Positions 40,881-51,012 of a stretch of DNA of 64,000 bases are shown piece after piece; positions within the stretch are counted from its first letter, which is position 1; the number at the start of each line of letters is the position of its first letter. A model generated the notes under the pieces. That model was not told the origin of the DNA. It saw nothing but the letters and a program-made list of their open reading frames with translations, and made no database searches. Source of the DNA: Struthidea cinerea. Taxonomy: Eukaryota; Chordata; Aves; Passeriformes; Corcoracidae. Location: contig VZTI01004088.1 of assembly GCA_013397865.1 (NCBI GenBank), forward strand, positions 65,600 through 129,599, written 5' to 3'. The position numbers and the translations under genes were made by a program.

Positions 40881-42796
40881 GAAGTAATTTCTGGCTCAGC
40901 ACTGTTGAGTTCTGTCAGACATGAATTTAGGCACCTAAAGCTATTTTTTAATAATGCTTTTAAGTGCTTTGCCATAAGCTTTTAGTTAGAATTTTGGTAT
41001 GACTTTGCTGTCTACAGACAGCACTACAGAAAAAAAATTCTTTACATAAGTTTATTCAACTTTTTGTATTTATTACAGCGCCTGTATTTAAACTGTTGAT
41101 GTAGCTCACCACGCACACTGTCTGAGAGAAGAGTGTTGCTATTCTTCGTAGTGATATGTATTTACAGTGATATGTATTAGTTTTACTGTTTATGAAAGTG
41201 GCTAATCTGACAGCTCCTTGGCACAGCAAGGGCAAGAAAGAGATGGTGGTAATGGAGCCTTCCAAAAATGTGCCATTAACACTTTCCAGTTTGACCCACA
41301 GGACCAGACTCTCAAGGGAAAAAAAAATTTCTATCTCTTTGGCTGCTCACAGCCTGTTTTTTACAAGGAGATCACCACCAAACATACCACATATGTTTGG
41401 TTTGTCGAGGGATTTTCACCCCTCTTTGATTCGGAGGATTTTTACATGTATAAAGCCAAATGCTGACACTTCCAACTCCTGAGTTCCGAAAAATGTTTAG
41501 CTAAAGAGCAAAGTTATTCATGTTATTAATGTCTCTGAAGTAAAGAGAAAAACTGGGCTACCTCAGTTAAATAAAGTGTAGCAAGTCCAAGCAAACCACA
41601 ATGTCTTTAATGATGATAAATGTGTGGATTTACAGTGGTTTAGTATAACCTGCAAAAAACTGCATATATATATATAACCTGCAAAAAATACTATGCTTTT
41701 TTAGTAATAACAAGAATAAGACTATGCAACACCCTTCATTTCTTAAAAGTTTTATTTTGATGGAAGATTTACTTGGTAAACACTCAGAGGACCTTAGGTC
41801 CTGTTGTTCGCTGGGAGTACTACTTTTTAGTAAGTGCTATTTCTTTTTCATTAATGCAGTGGAAATTTTACATTCATTCTGAGAATCACTTTCTGAAATC
41901 TATTATTAAATATGAAAGGGAAAGCCAAGGTGTAATTTTCCCTTCCATAATATGTCTGAAGATCCCAGAAATAATAGTTGCAAGAAATCTTACACTGGAA
42001 GAGGAATTAGTTATTGCTCACTGCCTTATCAGGCACAGATGATAAGGCTGAAAACATCTATAAAGAGCAGCATCAGATGAAGGTGGGTGTACACTTCAGA
42101 ACTGACTGCATGAAGAAACAGCTGAGGCCCAATTAAAAGAAGAGTAGAAAAAGGGACTCAAAGTTTGGAAAACTCAGAGAGAAAGGATAAATGTGGGGCA
42201 CAGGCTGGAACTAAGACCAAAATATCAGAAGCAATAACAAAAACCTCATATTGTGGGAAAGTGTGGGTTACTAACACACAAGAAGTATTTTTCAACAGTT
42301 CAGCTACCATGCTAAATCCTTAAATAAACACCCTTGTGATGTGGATACTAGTGAGTTGACTTTAACAAGAGGTAAACCCCTGTTTACTCTGTTCCAAGGA
42401 GAAGTGAATCTTTCCATCACTGAACTGTGAGAGCAAAGAAATTACATGAGAAATGTAAATCTAGCCTGTGGTAGAAATTTTTGGGGTTGTGATACCATGT
42501 AAACAGGGAAAACAGACCATCCAATCAATAACTGCTAGCACTAAAAGTTACACAGTGAATTAATTGCATACCTCAAGCTTTCTCTAATGTCCAAGGAAGA
42601 AAAAAAAGGGGCATTTGCTTCTTTTAATGCCTATTTTATCTCTAGATTACTGCTGATCTGCACAGCTTTTCATTTTCTACCAATGTATGAATGAATGCCA
42701 GAGGACATTATGCTTACTGGCAGGCCCAGGAACTTCAAATTCTTGGAAACAAAATTGAGATTTTTTTACTCAGGTATGACTTTAAAATAACATCAC
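40881..42796. other. Non-coding stretch with one coding-like ORF
   Basis: Unique AT-rich sequence. It holds the plus-strand ORF described at 41206-41466. Two short local duplications occur: AGTGATATGTATT at 41150-41162 and 41166-41178, and TATAACCTGCAAAAAA at 41644-41659 and 41673-41688 separated by a (TA)n run. Confidence 0.4.
41206..41466 (+). other. Unidentified coding-like ORF (possible last exon or remnant)
   Basis: After a stop at 41203-41205 an open plus-strand frame runs to TGA at 41464-41466 without an internal ATG start. The peptide includes CAINTFQFDPQDQTLKGKK and, further on, YLFGCSQPVFYKEITTKHTT, with three cysteines and mixed codon use unlike the AT-rich surroundings. AATAAA is found near 41571, about 105 bp after the stop, and CTGACAG lies at the 5' side as a weak acceptor. 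I do not recognise the family. It could be a last exon, a pseudogene piece or chance; a candidate gene on the opposite strand close by argues for caution. Confidence 0.2.
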
Positions 42797-42885
42797 TCAG
42801 CATCTGGCAGAAATATTTCACTCGTGACATTATTAAATACTCTAAAATAACATATAGGCTGCTCCCTTGAGTCCTCTGGGATTTT
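42797..42885 (-). other. Candidate internal exon (minus-strand chain, member 7)
   Basis: On the minus strand a strong acceptor (AGCTATTTCTTTATAG) precedes 89 bp that are open from the first base, encoding KIPEDSREQPICYFRVFNNV and nine further residues, and ending GCTGA before GTGATG, a mediocre donor. Entry phase 0 fits the exit phase of the next candidate upstream (42958-43070). Family not recognised. A pseudo-exon cannot be excluded. Confidence 0.25.
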
Positions 42886-42957
42886 CTATAAAGAAATAGC
42901 TTCCAGGGAACCAAAATACTTTCTGTGAGGACTCTCTGGTTTCTTCCTGACACTTAC

Positions 42958-43070
42958 AATACTTGTGGCTTGGGGCAGGGTGATAGTAAAAGTCAAAAGT
43001 TTATGGGAAAATCTTGGGCCTTTTGAAATAGTTCCATAAATCCATTCTAGCTGGACATTTTTTGTGCCTC
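42958..43070 (-). other. Candidate internal exon (minus-strand chain, member 6)
   Basis: Minus-strand acceptor CACTTAACTTCTTTACTATAGCAG, then 113 bp open in one frame after two bases; peptide GTKNVQLEWIYGTISKGPRF plus 17 more residues, ending at ATT before a perfect GTAAGT donor. Entry with two bases fits the one-base exit of the candidate at 43379-43485, 308 bp upstream on the minus strand. No known domain is recognisable. Confidence 0.28.
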
Positions 43071-43378
43071 CTGCTATAGTAAAGAAGTTAAGTGAATGGT
43101 GCAGAGCCTTCCAGGCCTTCAGCATCCTTAGAACAACCTTTCATCAAAACAGGGATTGTAATTCAAGAGGAACCAATATGAGTATTTTATTCAACAGAAG
43201 TATTTTATTAGGAGTTAAGAGAAATGACGTATCTCAACCAACATGTCTGTTTGGAAGTCATCGGAGATTAAAAGACCATTCCTTAACTAAACTAGTTTTC
43301 TTACAATAGTTTTTTTTCTTATACTATGGAAATAATGAAATATAAATAAATTATTTTGGAAACAAGAAAATATTTCAC

Positions 43379-43485
43379 CTAAGCAGTCAAAATCTCTGTC
43401 CTTCCTCTGAGACCCCCAAACCAAATCCCTTGAAACTGTTTCTGTTTCATTATAAGATTCCCTGCCACTAAGTATACTTAGTACG
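43379..43485 (-). other. Candidate internal exon (minus-strand chain, member 5)
   Basis: Minus-strand acceptor AAATTGTTTCCTTTTAG, then 107 bp with a single open frame (one base, 35 codons, one base) beginning VLSILSGRESYNETETVS and ending DFDCL, followed by donor TTAG|GTGAAA. The phase is compatible with the candidates on both sides. The product is unknown. Confidence 0.28.
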
Positions 43486-44107
43486 CTAAAAGGAAACAAT
43501 TTTCAGAGTTTGAAGGTCAGGCTTAAAAAGAAAGACTCTTGAGCCTAAAAGCCTGCTACAAAACCCAGAAGAGTAAGTAAGAAATTACTGCTGACTCTGT
43601 TAGGCAAAACTCTTCATGTACATACATATATACAAACTAAAAGAACAGAGATGTAACAAAAAGAACAGGTGTAACAAGGGGAAAAACAATAAAAACCAGA
43701 AAGATAACTTCATCATTATTTCAGCTTTAAGAAAATTCCCAGAAAGTAGAACCTGCTAAATCAGGAAGTGGACAGATGCCAATCTATTAAAGAATACTCA
43801 CATCATAACACAAAAAATTCCAGTGAACTTTTATTTTTAACAAAAAGTCCTGTGCACACAGACTAAATGAGTCCAGACAATTTTCAAACAGATTGTCTTA
43901 AATTCAGATGTTCTTCCAATGACTGTTTGCTACACTGGCAGAAATCATGTCTAAAGGACATATTTCTGCCTTTTCTACAATGGAGTGACTTTTATTACAA
44001 ATCTGAAGTAAAGGGACAAAACTTGTACTTCAGTAGAGCAACATTATTTTCTGGAATAAACTGTAGACAGTTCTAGAACTGATAGGACAATGGGTAACGG
44101 TTTTAAG

Positions 44108-44333
44108 CTTCAAGAGGATAAGTTTAGATTAGATATGAGGACTAAGTTCTTTATGTCAGGGTGGTGAGACATGGGTTGCTCAGAGAAGTGGATGCCACAT
44201 CCCTGGAAGTGTTCAAGGCCAGGTTGGAGCAACCTTGTCTGGTGCAAGGTACCCCTGCTCATGGCAGCAGAGTTGGAAACAAATTATCTTTAAGGTCCCT
44301 TCCAACTGCGAACTGTTCTGTGATTCTATGATT
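44108..44333 (+). mobile_element. CR1 LINE 3' end fragment
   Basis: Sense-orientation CR1 3' UTR: TTTAGATTAGATATGAGGAC, AAGTTCTTTATGTCAGGGTG, CATCCCTGGAAGTGTTCAAG, AAGGTCCCTTCCAACTG and the 3' terminus GTTCTGTGATTCTATGAT. It is 5'-truncated and non-coding, and is one of the two plus-strand CR1 fragments here. Confidence 0.94.
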
Positions 44334-45189
44334 TTGAAATCTCATTTGCATTAAGAAATTGTCTTATAACTTTCTCTATAATTTTAAAATAAATTTGTCC
44401 AATTTAAATAGACTTCAGAAGTCTACTTCTGAAATTTTTTGAACTGAAACTATTAAAGCAAAGATTTTCTTATTAAAATAACTCATGTGTTCTGCTCAGG
44501 AGGAGCCGCCAACTTTTCACTACTGGAAAAATATTTTTGGGCCCATATTCACATCAGCCACTAAGGCCATTCCTTTCATCTGAACTCTGTACCAAAATAT
44601 GAAATAAAAGCATGTGAAAGCAAAGGAGAAGCGCCAAAAATAATGAAAGAAGTGTGAAAAGAGTAAATGCACAAAGAGTGGAAAACAATTCTCCGTATTT
44701 GAAATCTATGCATAAATATTGGATTACAGAAGACACCACTCTTCCATTTTATTCTATTCATTTTAAATTGTTATTTGCAAGTTATGCTTTCTTGCTTCTA
44801 TTTTTCACTGTGTGAAATGCATCAATAAAGTCTTTACAAGACTATAAAAAAAGCACCAAATCTTCAGCTATATGTCTTCAAGGATACTGAAACATATCTA
44901 AGTTCTTAAAATAGTAGCGAAAGGCAAAGAAAGACTTTTAACAACTTCTTTTATTCTTCTTGCTAGGAAAGAATATGCAAAGCTTTGCAAAACTATCCAA
45001 AGACCATAAGGTCCCTCATGAACTGGTCACTGTCTATCTTGAGTAACTGCTAGACACTCAACAGACAAGTGTTAGTATTGTTTATTGCAATATATTTTGT
45101 CTAACAGAACAAGAACGTTAATAACAAAAGTGAAAACAAAGGGTATATTATCCAGCGTATTAGCATCCAGGAACCTATTGATATTTAAA
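44334..45189. other. Unique non-coding stretch
   Basis: AT-rich. No gene or repeat recognised. Confidence 0.45.
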
Positions 45190-45685
45190 ATAGAATCACG
45201 GGATAACAGCTTGGAAGAAACTGCTGAAGACTCAAATCCAACTTCCAGCTCTACCTGCAGGGGAAACTATGAGCTTACACCTTATTATTCAAGGCTCTAT
45301 TCAGTTTGGCCCTGAAAATCTCCAAGGATGAGGAGAATACAGTGCCTCTGGGAAGTTTCTTTCACTGTGTCACTTTCTTTATATTGAAAAAGACTTTCTT
45401 TATATCCAGACATAATCTCCCTTGTTTCAATGTATGCGCTGAGATCTTATCCTCCCATGGTGTGTCGTCTCTCATCACCTACCAAGCTGTGCAGCTCGCT
45501 GTCTACCCAGATTCCCAGAGCCTTGTCAGCTGCTCCTCAGCCAGTCAGTCTCTAGCCTGCATTGGTGCAAGTGATTATTTCTTCCCAGACACAGGACTTT
45601 ATCTTCAACCTTGATGAATTTCACAGGGTCCTGGCAGCCCATTCTTCCAGCCTGTCTGGCTCTGTATGAATGACAGGCCCGACCT
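45190..45685 (-). mobile_element. Old CR1 LINE fragment with internal loss
   Basis: Minus-strand CR1, highly diverged. The 3' part reads ATAGAATCACGGGATAACAG, GAAAATCTCCAAGGATGAGG, TATATCCAGACATAATCTCC. It then passes, with a deletion compared with full CR1, into sequence corresponding to the ORF2 C-terminal region (GACTTTATCTTCAACCTTGA, CATTCTTCCAGCCTGTCTGG). It is probably one of the oldest copies in the window. The right boundary is uncertain because divergence increases toward 45700. Confidence 0.75.
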
Positions 45686-45788
45686 CTAGAATACAGAATA
45701 CAGTCACTGGTAGCAGTTACAGAAGGAGTATACTCAGGATTTATTACACAAGTGCTATCCAAAATGTGTGAAAGTACACCAATTAGGG

Positions 45789-45837
<49 letters not shown>

Positions 45838-45867
45838 ACACACAAAGGANAAAAAAAAAAAAAAAAG

Positions 45868-45928
<61 letters not shown>
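45789..45928. repeat. Poly-A tract broken by an assembly N
   Basis: A48 at 45789-45836, then CACACACAAAGGA, an N at 45850, A16, G, and A61 ending at 45928, followed by CCCACAAAGGAAAAAAAG. CACAAAGGA occurs both just left of the N (45841-45849) and right of the second A-run (45931-45939), so the second run is probably the same locus repeated. The true A-run length is unknown. Poly-K and poly-F frames here are meaningless. Confidence 0.85.
45850..45850. other. Single-N assembly joint
   Basis: One ambiguous base inside the poly-A tract. Repetition of the flank on either side points to two overlapping contig ends that were abutted instead of merged. Confidence 0.8.
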
Positions 45929-45930
<2 letters not shown>

Positions 45931-47774
45931 CACAAAGGAAAAAAAGAATGACACGTTGCCAATGATCCATTTATTTTGTGGAACGCTCCTTCAAGGCTCA
46001 TGAAGGGACAAAACATTGCTCCATTTGTCTCTGACTTCAGTAGAAGAGGATTTGTAAAACTTTTGCCCCCTGCTTTTTTTTTTTGTTGTTTGAAGGTTCT
46101 AATGATGTTCTGGAAGCATGTACAGTATGTTCAGTAACTCCTTGGGGAATTGTAGCTATGCCTTATTGAAAACAATGTCAAAGACAATCCTTCATGTACT
46201 GTAAGAGAGACAGCATACTTTCCTCCAAAGCAGATATGTCTTACATGACATGAAGTTCTCCTCTTTTCCAATAGCCCTTTTTCTAACCAAAAAAAAAAAA
46301 AAAAAAATCACGAGTCAAGGAGACAGACACAGGAGTAAAATCATTCATGTCTTTGAACATTTTTGCATTGAAACGATGTTTTTTTGTAAACTTAACAGAC
46401 ATTTCAAAAATTCCTGTAATACCCTGTTCCACACAATCTGCTAGTCATGGACAACCCTACAGCAACAACCTGGCATGGCCAGTTTGATGTTGACAGTAAT
46501 GTAGCAACACAAAGAAACAAAGACTTTTTTTAAAAAAAACATATAGAAAAGTTTCATTTTTAACTAGGTTGTCTTTTTTTTCCTTAAAAGAAGTGAGATA
46601 AGACAGGGTTTTTTCCAAAACTTATGAAAAATCCATAGATGGTGTTCATTTCACTCTGTTTGCTGACATCTCAGCTGGGTGAGACTCGTGATAAAAGACA
46701 AACCCCCCAAAACTCATCATTAATAAAGAAGAGAAATATAAACGTGGGGCAGGAAGGGAGAGGAGGAGTATGCCTGTCCTGGTTGTGTGACAAATGGAGA
46801 AGATTGTTTTGGGTAATATTAGCATACAGAGAATTGTAGCCCAAATGAAGGACAAACTTGCATCCCAAGACTCTTTGAAAGATATGCATTTAGTTCAGTT
46901 CTTCATTGATGCATAATTTCAGAACATAAAATCGTATAATTTTTACAATTACAGTAGTGCTTGCATCAGCCAGTGACTGCTAAAGGATGATCAATAATCA
47001 AAACACAGGGGTGGGTGCACCCATGTCAATAGATACTAAATCTTTCCAGAGCAGAACAGGGTCAGAAGCTCAAGTAATTAGTCATTCTGCCTACCACAAG
47101 CTCTATTAAGCCCATATTTAATGCCTGGAGGCAGTGAAACATAAACAGGGGTTATACAAGAATCATGGATCACAGCACAATTCTCTTGGGAAAAAAGGAA
47201 AGTCAGTCTCACTTATATCGCTCTGATAAGTGATTACTATATTTCTTAACCTACTTAACAGTAGGTTTAGATAAATATGTTATTCCTCTCTTTCCCTTAA
47301 GGGATCTTAAATTATTAGAAAGTTGGAGAAAAAGCAATCTCCTATAACACATCTTACGTCTTAAACACATTTCTTGCTGTTCCATATGTAAAATTATACT
47401 GCCTAGGTTTACACATTTTTTGCATGTCCTAGAGACTAATCTTTGCAAATTAGAAATAGAATCAGGCAAGGATTTTTTATTAACACTACAGACCACAGTA
47501 GAATGTCAAGGATTTGTAATACAGCTTCTCTTAAAAGGTGCAAGTAGTCACAGTATGGTTCAATGAGATTCTATGACTTTCATTATCGTAACTCATTGCT
47601 CACTCTTACGTTAAATTGCCTTGGATTTCATAAACCTACTGATTTTTGAGAAATTCCTTTTTCCCTTTGCACTTCAGAGCTGTTTAATTAAATCTTTTAA
47701 AGTTATCCTCAAAGAGAAAGATAACTTGGATGATATTTGTTGTTTGACTCCAGAAAAGGCAGAGGTTTCCTTAC
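45929..47774. other. Unique non-coding stretch
   Basis: AT-rich with A19 at 46289-46307. No gene or interspersed repeat recognised. Confidence 0.45.
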
Positions 47775-47831
47775 CTCTCCAGGGAGTAAGAAAGGTGCGG
47801 ATTCAGTGACACTGGCTGCCCTGACATATAG
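47775..47831 (-). other. Candidate small exon (minus-strand chain, member 4)
   Basis: 57 bp between a minus-strand acceptor GTGTATCCCTTGCCCAG and donor GAGAG|GTAAGG. Two of three frames are open: phase 0 gives LYVRAASVTESAPFLLPGE; entry with one base gives YMSGQPVSLNPHLSYSLE, and this one is phase-compatible with the candidates at 50914-51012 and 43379-43485. With only 57 bp, openness carries little weight. Confidence 0.18.
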
Positions 47832-48470
47832 CTGGGCAAGGGATACACCTACAGGCCTAACTCACAAAAGTTGCTACAAGAAAGAAGTTCCTATGTGTTA
47901 TGTATGGAAAGACATTATAGACATCTGACCATCAGGTCAGATTCTAGATAAAACACTGTAAATTCCAAAATGAAAGAGGATTTCTGGTCTTTGTTAAAAG
48001 AGCTCACAAAATACAGGAGATACAAGAGCAGAAAGTAGAAAAAGTCTGGCAAAACAGTTGCCACTTAGTTTCCCTGAGACTTGTGATACATCTGACAGAC
48101 CTGTATCCATTTCACTTAAAGCATCTTACCAAAATAGAGTTGTTCAAAGCAGTGCCCACACCGTTCATCTTCACAGTTCCCAAATACCCACAAAAAATAT
48201 AGTGAGGGGGTAGGGGCAAAATACAATCTCCTTCTCTATGTGGTGAACACATTTAAGATATTTCTATATAACCACAAGTTTTGGGGAACTTTAGAAGTTC
48301 TGCCACTTGTGAATAGGTTAAATAAGGCTACAATCTGCACCTGCTCAGGAGCTACTCCATAGCAGGCTACCCAAGTCAGAAGGAAAGTCCTCTTTCCAGA
48401 CATTAAAGCCACTGTGTTTAAAAATGATACTAGACTGTATGTTCATCTTTCCTAGCCAATTATTGAGCCA
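47832..48470. other. Unique non-coding stretch
   Basis: No gene or repeat recognised. Confidence 0.4.
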
Positions 48471-48580
48471 CAGAATCATACAGGTTGTAATAGACTTCCA
48501 CAATCATCAGTCCAAGCTTTGACCAACCACCACCCTGTGAAGTAAACCATAAAACTAAGCACAAAATTCTGCTGTTTCTT
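48471..48580 (-). mobile_element. Short diverged CR1 LINE fragment
   Basis: CCACAGAATCATACAGGTTG, CACAATCATCAGTCCAAGC, ACCACCACCCTG and AGTAAACCATAAAACTAAGC follow the order of a CR1 3' UTR subtype whose consensus has a similar 'AAACCATGTCCCTAAGC' stretch. Minus strand, about 110 bp. Confidence 0.7.
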
Positions 48581-50077
48581 GTGTTACCACACATTCAAAA
48601 ATGTGCCCACATAGAGATGGTAGGGCAAAGATGGATAATTGCAATGATATTCACAAGTCAGCAGCTGAAATTATTCCATTATTATGAATAATCATAACTC
48701 TTCTCTTACATTTAATTTTAATAGGTATGGATTGTTGTCTTCCTCTTCTTTTTTTTTCTTTTTGTATTAAACTGACAAAAAGTTTAGTAAGAAAATCAGC
48801 TCTAGAGAGATATAATTTGCTGAGAAGTCATCATAGCTTTTTTCCCCACAGAGCAAAAATAGATACAATTTAGTAATTTAACTTTTTCATGAGAGCATTA
48901 GACTTTCAAGACATGATATTTTATTTTACTCTGCTGGGAGTAGAGGCAAGAGAATGTGAAAAAAAAACATTATAATTTGTTCTCCATTTCTGCATAAAAT
49001 TTCAGAATAATAGTCAACAATATTGCAAAACCAATTTGCTTCTCTTACTTTTTCATCTCATAGATTAAAAGAGGCAGAACATAAGAGAAGTGATATGTTA
49101 TCCTATTCTATTGAGAAAATAAAGACAATTCAACAAGAATGGTTAGGCAAGACTGAATACTAAACCAATTCAACCAAACCATTCAAATCAGAATTTCTAT
49201 TTTCATTTTATGTCCTGACTTCTGACAATAAAGATTTGATAGTCCTATTATACAAGTGCATGTTTAAAAAAATTTACTTCTTTTTCTCATATTTAGTTCA
49301 GCCTTTACTCTCAGTGTTTGATCATGAGAAACATAATGCCAGTCTTTTGACAACATAATCAGTCCTCTGCTATTGGCTTATGGTGTCAGAAACACAACTT
49401 AGTATTCTAACATCAAAGTTGTCTATTTGAATTATCTGGACTACATAAAATGAAGTCACAGAGAGCTTTTATGAATTGCCCTTGGTATTCTATATATAGA
49501 AAAAAACGACATTTTGCTTAGAGGGTGGGATGAGATTCAAGAAGTAACATGAAAAAGCTGTAGACTATTCGCTAGAAAAAGCTGTAAAACCATGAACACA
49601 TCCAATTCCTAAAATTAGAGTGTAAAGAAAACCCATGTAAATTCCTGTATAAAACTTTAAATCTTCTAATACCAGCCTGCATAGTACAATATGTCTAGAG
49701 GCAGCACTGGTTTATTATACAAGGTCAACATTCAACAGCTAAACCACCTGGTCTCTAAGGGTGTTTTATTATTAAACAGCTGGCTCCTGTAGAAAGCCAG
49801 GCTCTATGGAGTGTTTTGCCAAACCAAGTGACAGACTAAATGCTGCTGTCAGGCAGAAGTGAGCAGTAGGCACATGAAGTAACCCTTTAGCCACAATCAT
49901 CACATCATGCGAAACCAGCTTCACAGAAAACTTTGCATGAAAAGCTCACATGAAAACTTTTCCTCCAACAATTCAGGCCATGCTCTGGTGATAATCATTT
50001 CATACTTCTGTACAAAAGCGTGCATTTCCTTGCAGGCAGATTTAAGAACAAGAGCTCCAAAGAGTGGCAAGTTTAAG
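48581..50077. other. Unique non-coding stretch
   Basis: AT-rich. No gene or repeat recognised. Confidence 0.45.
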
Positions 50078-50265
50078 TTATAGAATAAAAACATGGTTTG
50101 GATTGGAAGGAACATCTAGTTCCAATCCCCTGGCCATGGGCAGAGACACTAGAGCAGGGTGCTCAAAGTCTCCTCCAACCTGGCCTTGAACACTTCCAGA
50201 GATGAGGCATCCACAACTTCTCTAATCAACCTTTTCCAGTGAGTCACCTTGCAGTAAAGAATATC
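50078..50265 (-). mobile_element. CR1 LINE 3' end fragment
   Basis: TTATAGAATAAAAACATGG, GGATTGGAAGGAACATCTAG, CCTGGCCATGGGCAGAGACA, CCTGGCCTTGAACACTTCC, GGCATCCACAACTTCTC, CCAGTGAGTCACCTTGCAG. Typical CR1 3' UTR on the minus strand. Its 3' terminal repeats are degraded. Confidence 0.92.
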
Positions 50266-50913
50266 TTATTTATTTATTTAGTATTAGCACAACTTACTGA
50301 TTTATTGCACAGACTTATTTTTACTGACATAGTACTTAAAATAATTTGTGTTAAGTGTTCTATTGGCCCTTTCCACTCGGTGTACTGTAACATACAGCAT
50401 ATCTGAAATCAGGTAAAAGCTTTGTGCCAACATTTACGAGTACTTGTATAAGCCATATCTCTGTATAAGCCAATTAATATCAAGACATCACAACTTGTGA
50501 ATGACTTCCAGGGGAAGGAAAGAGATCTGTCTTACAAGGCGGACAGCAATTTGCTGAAAGCATACTCAAAACTGAGAGAGTGAGTCATAAGGATTTGTCA
50601 AAGGCCAAGGTAAAAGGATCAACAGAATTCCTCTCTGTCATGATAGAGATGAATTTTAAAAGTATAAGTGGAAACTATGACAAACACAAAAGTGCTGCTG
50701 ACAGTTTATGGCATGTCATTTTCAAAAGCTCCCAAGGGGTTAACTCCAGATGCTGAGGAAAGAACCCATGCTTGAGTGACTTGCTCAACATCACGTACAG
50801 CACTCAAAAGCTTTGAGAGGTGAAACCAGACCTCCAAAAACCCCTTTGCTGGATCTTTAACATCAAGAACATCCCTTCCCTCCATTAATGTTCCAAGCTG
50901 TCATTTCCTACAC
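50266..50913. other. Unique non-coding stretch
   Basis: No gene or repeat recognised. Confidence 0.4.
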
Positions 50914-51012
50914 TTGGGTTGCCCCACATTTTCAGCAAAGTATGCCTCAAAACACTTTTTCACTAGATTAATTGTCATCACATTGTGTCTTACAAATATT
51001 GTAGACATTAGG
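50914..51012 (-). other. Candidate internal exon (minus-strand chain, member 3)
   Basis: A very strong minus-strand acceptor (ACCTTTTTCCTCTCTTTTCATAG) is followed by one base plus 32 open codons; the second half reads INLVKKCFEAYFAENVGQP. The exit CCCAA|GTGTAG is a poor donor; otherwise the frame runs on to a TGA shortly after. The amphipathic, helix-like peptide has no recognised family. Confidence 0.25.

Noticed and set aside
45526..46016. Several poly-Phe and poly-Lys ORFs
   Set aside because: They are frames through the poly-A tract and the N; not coding.
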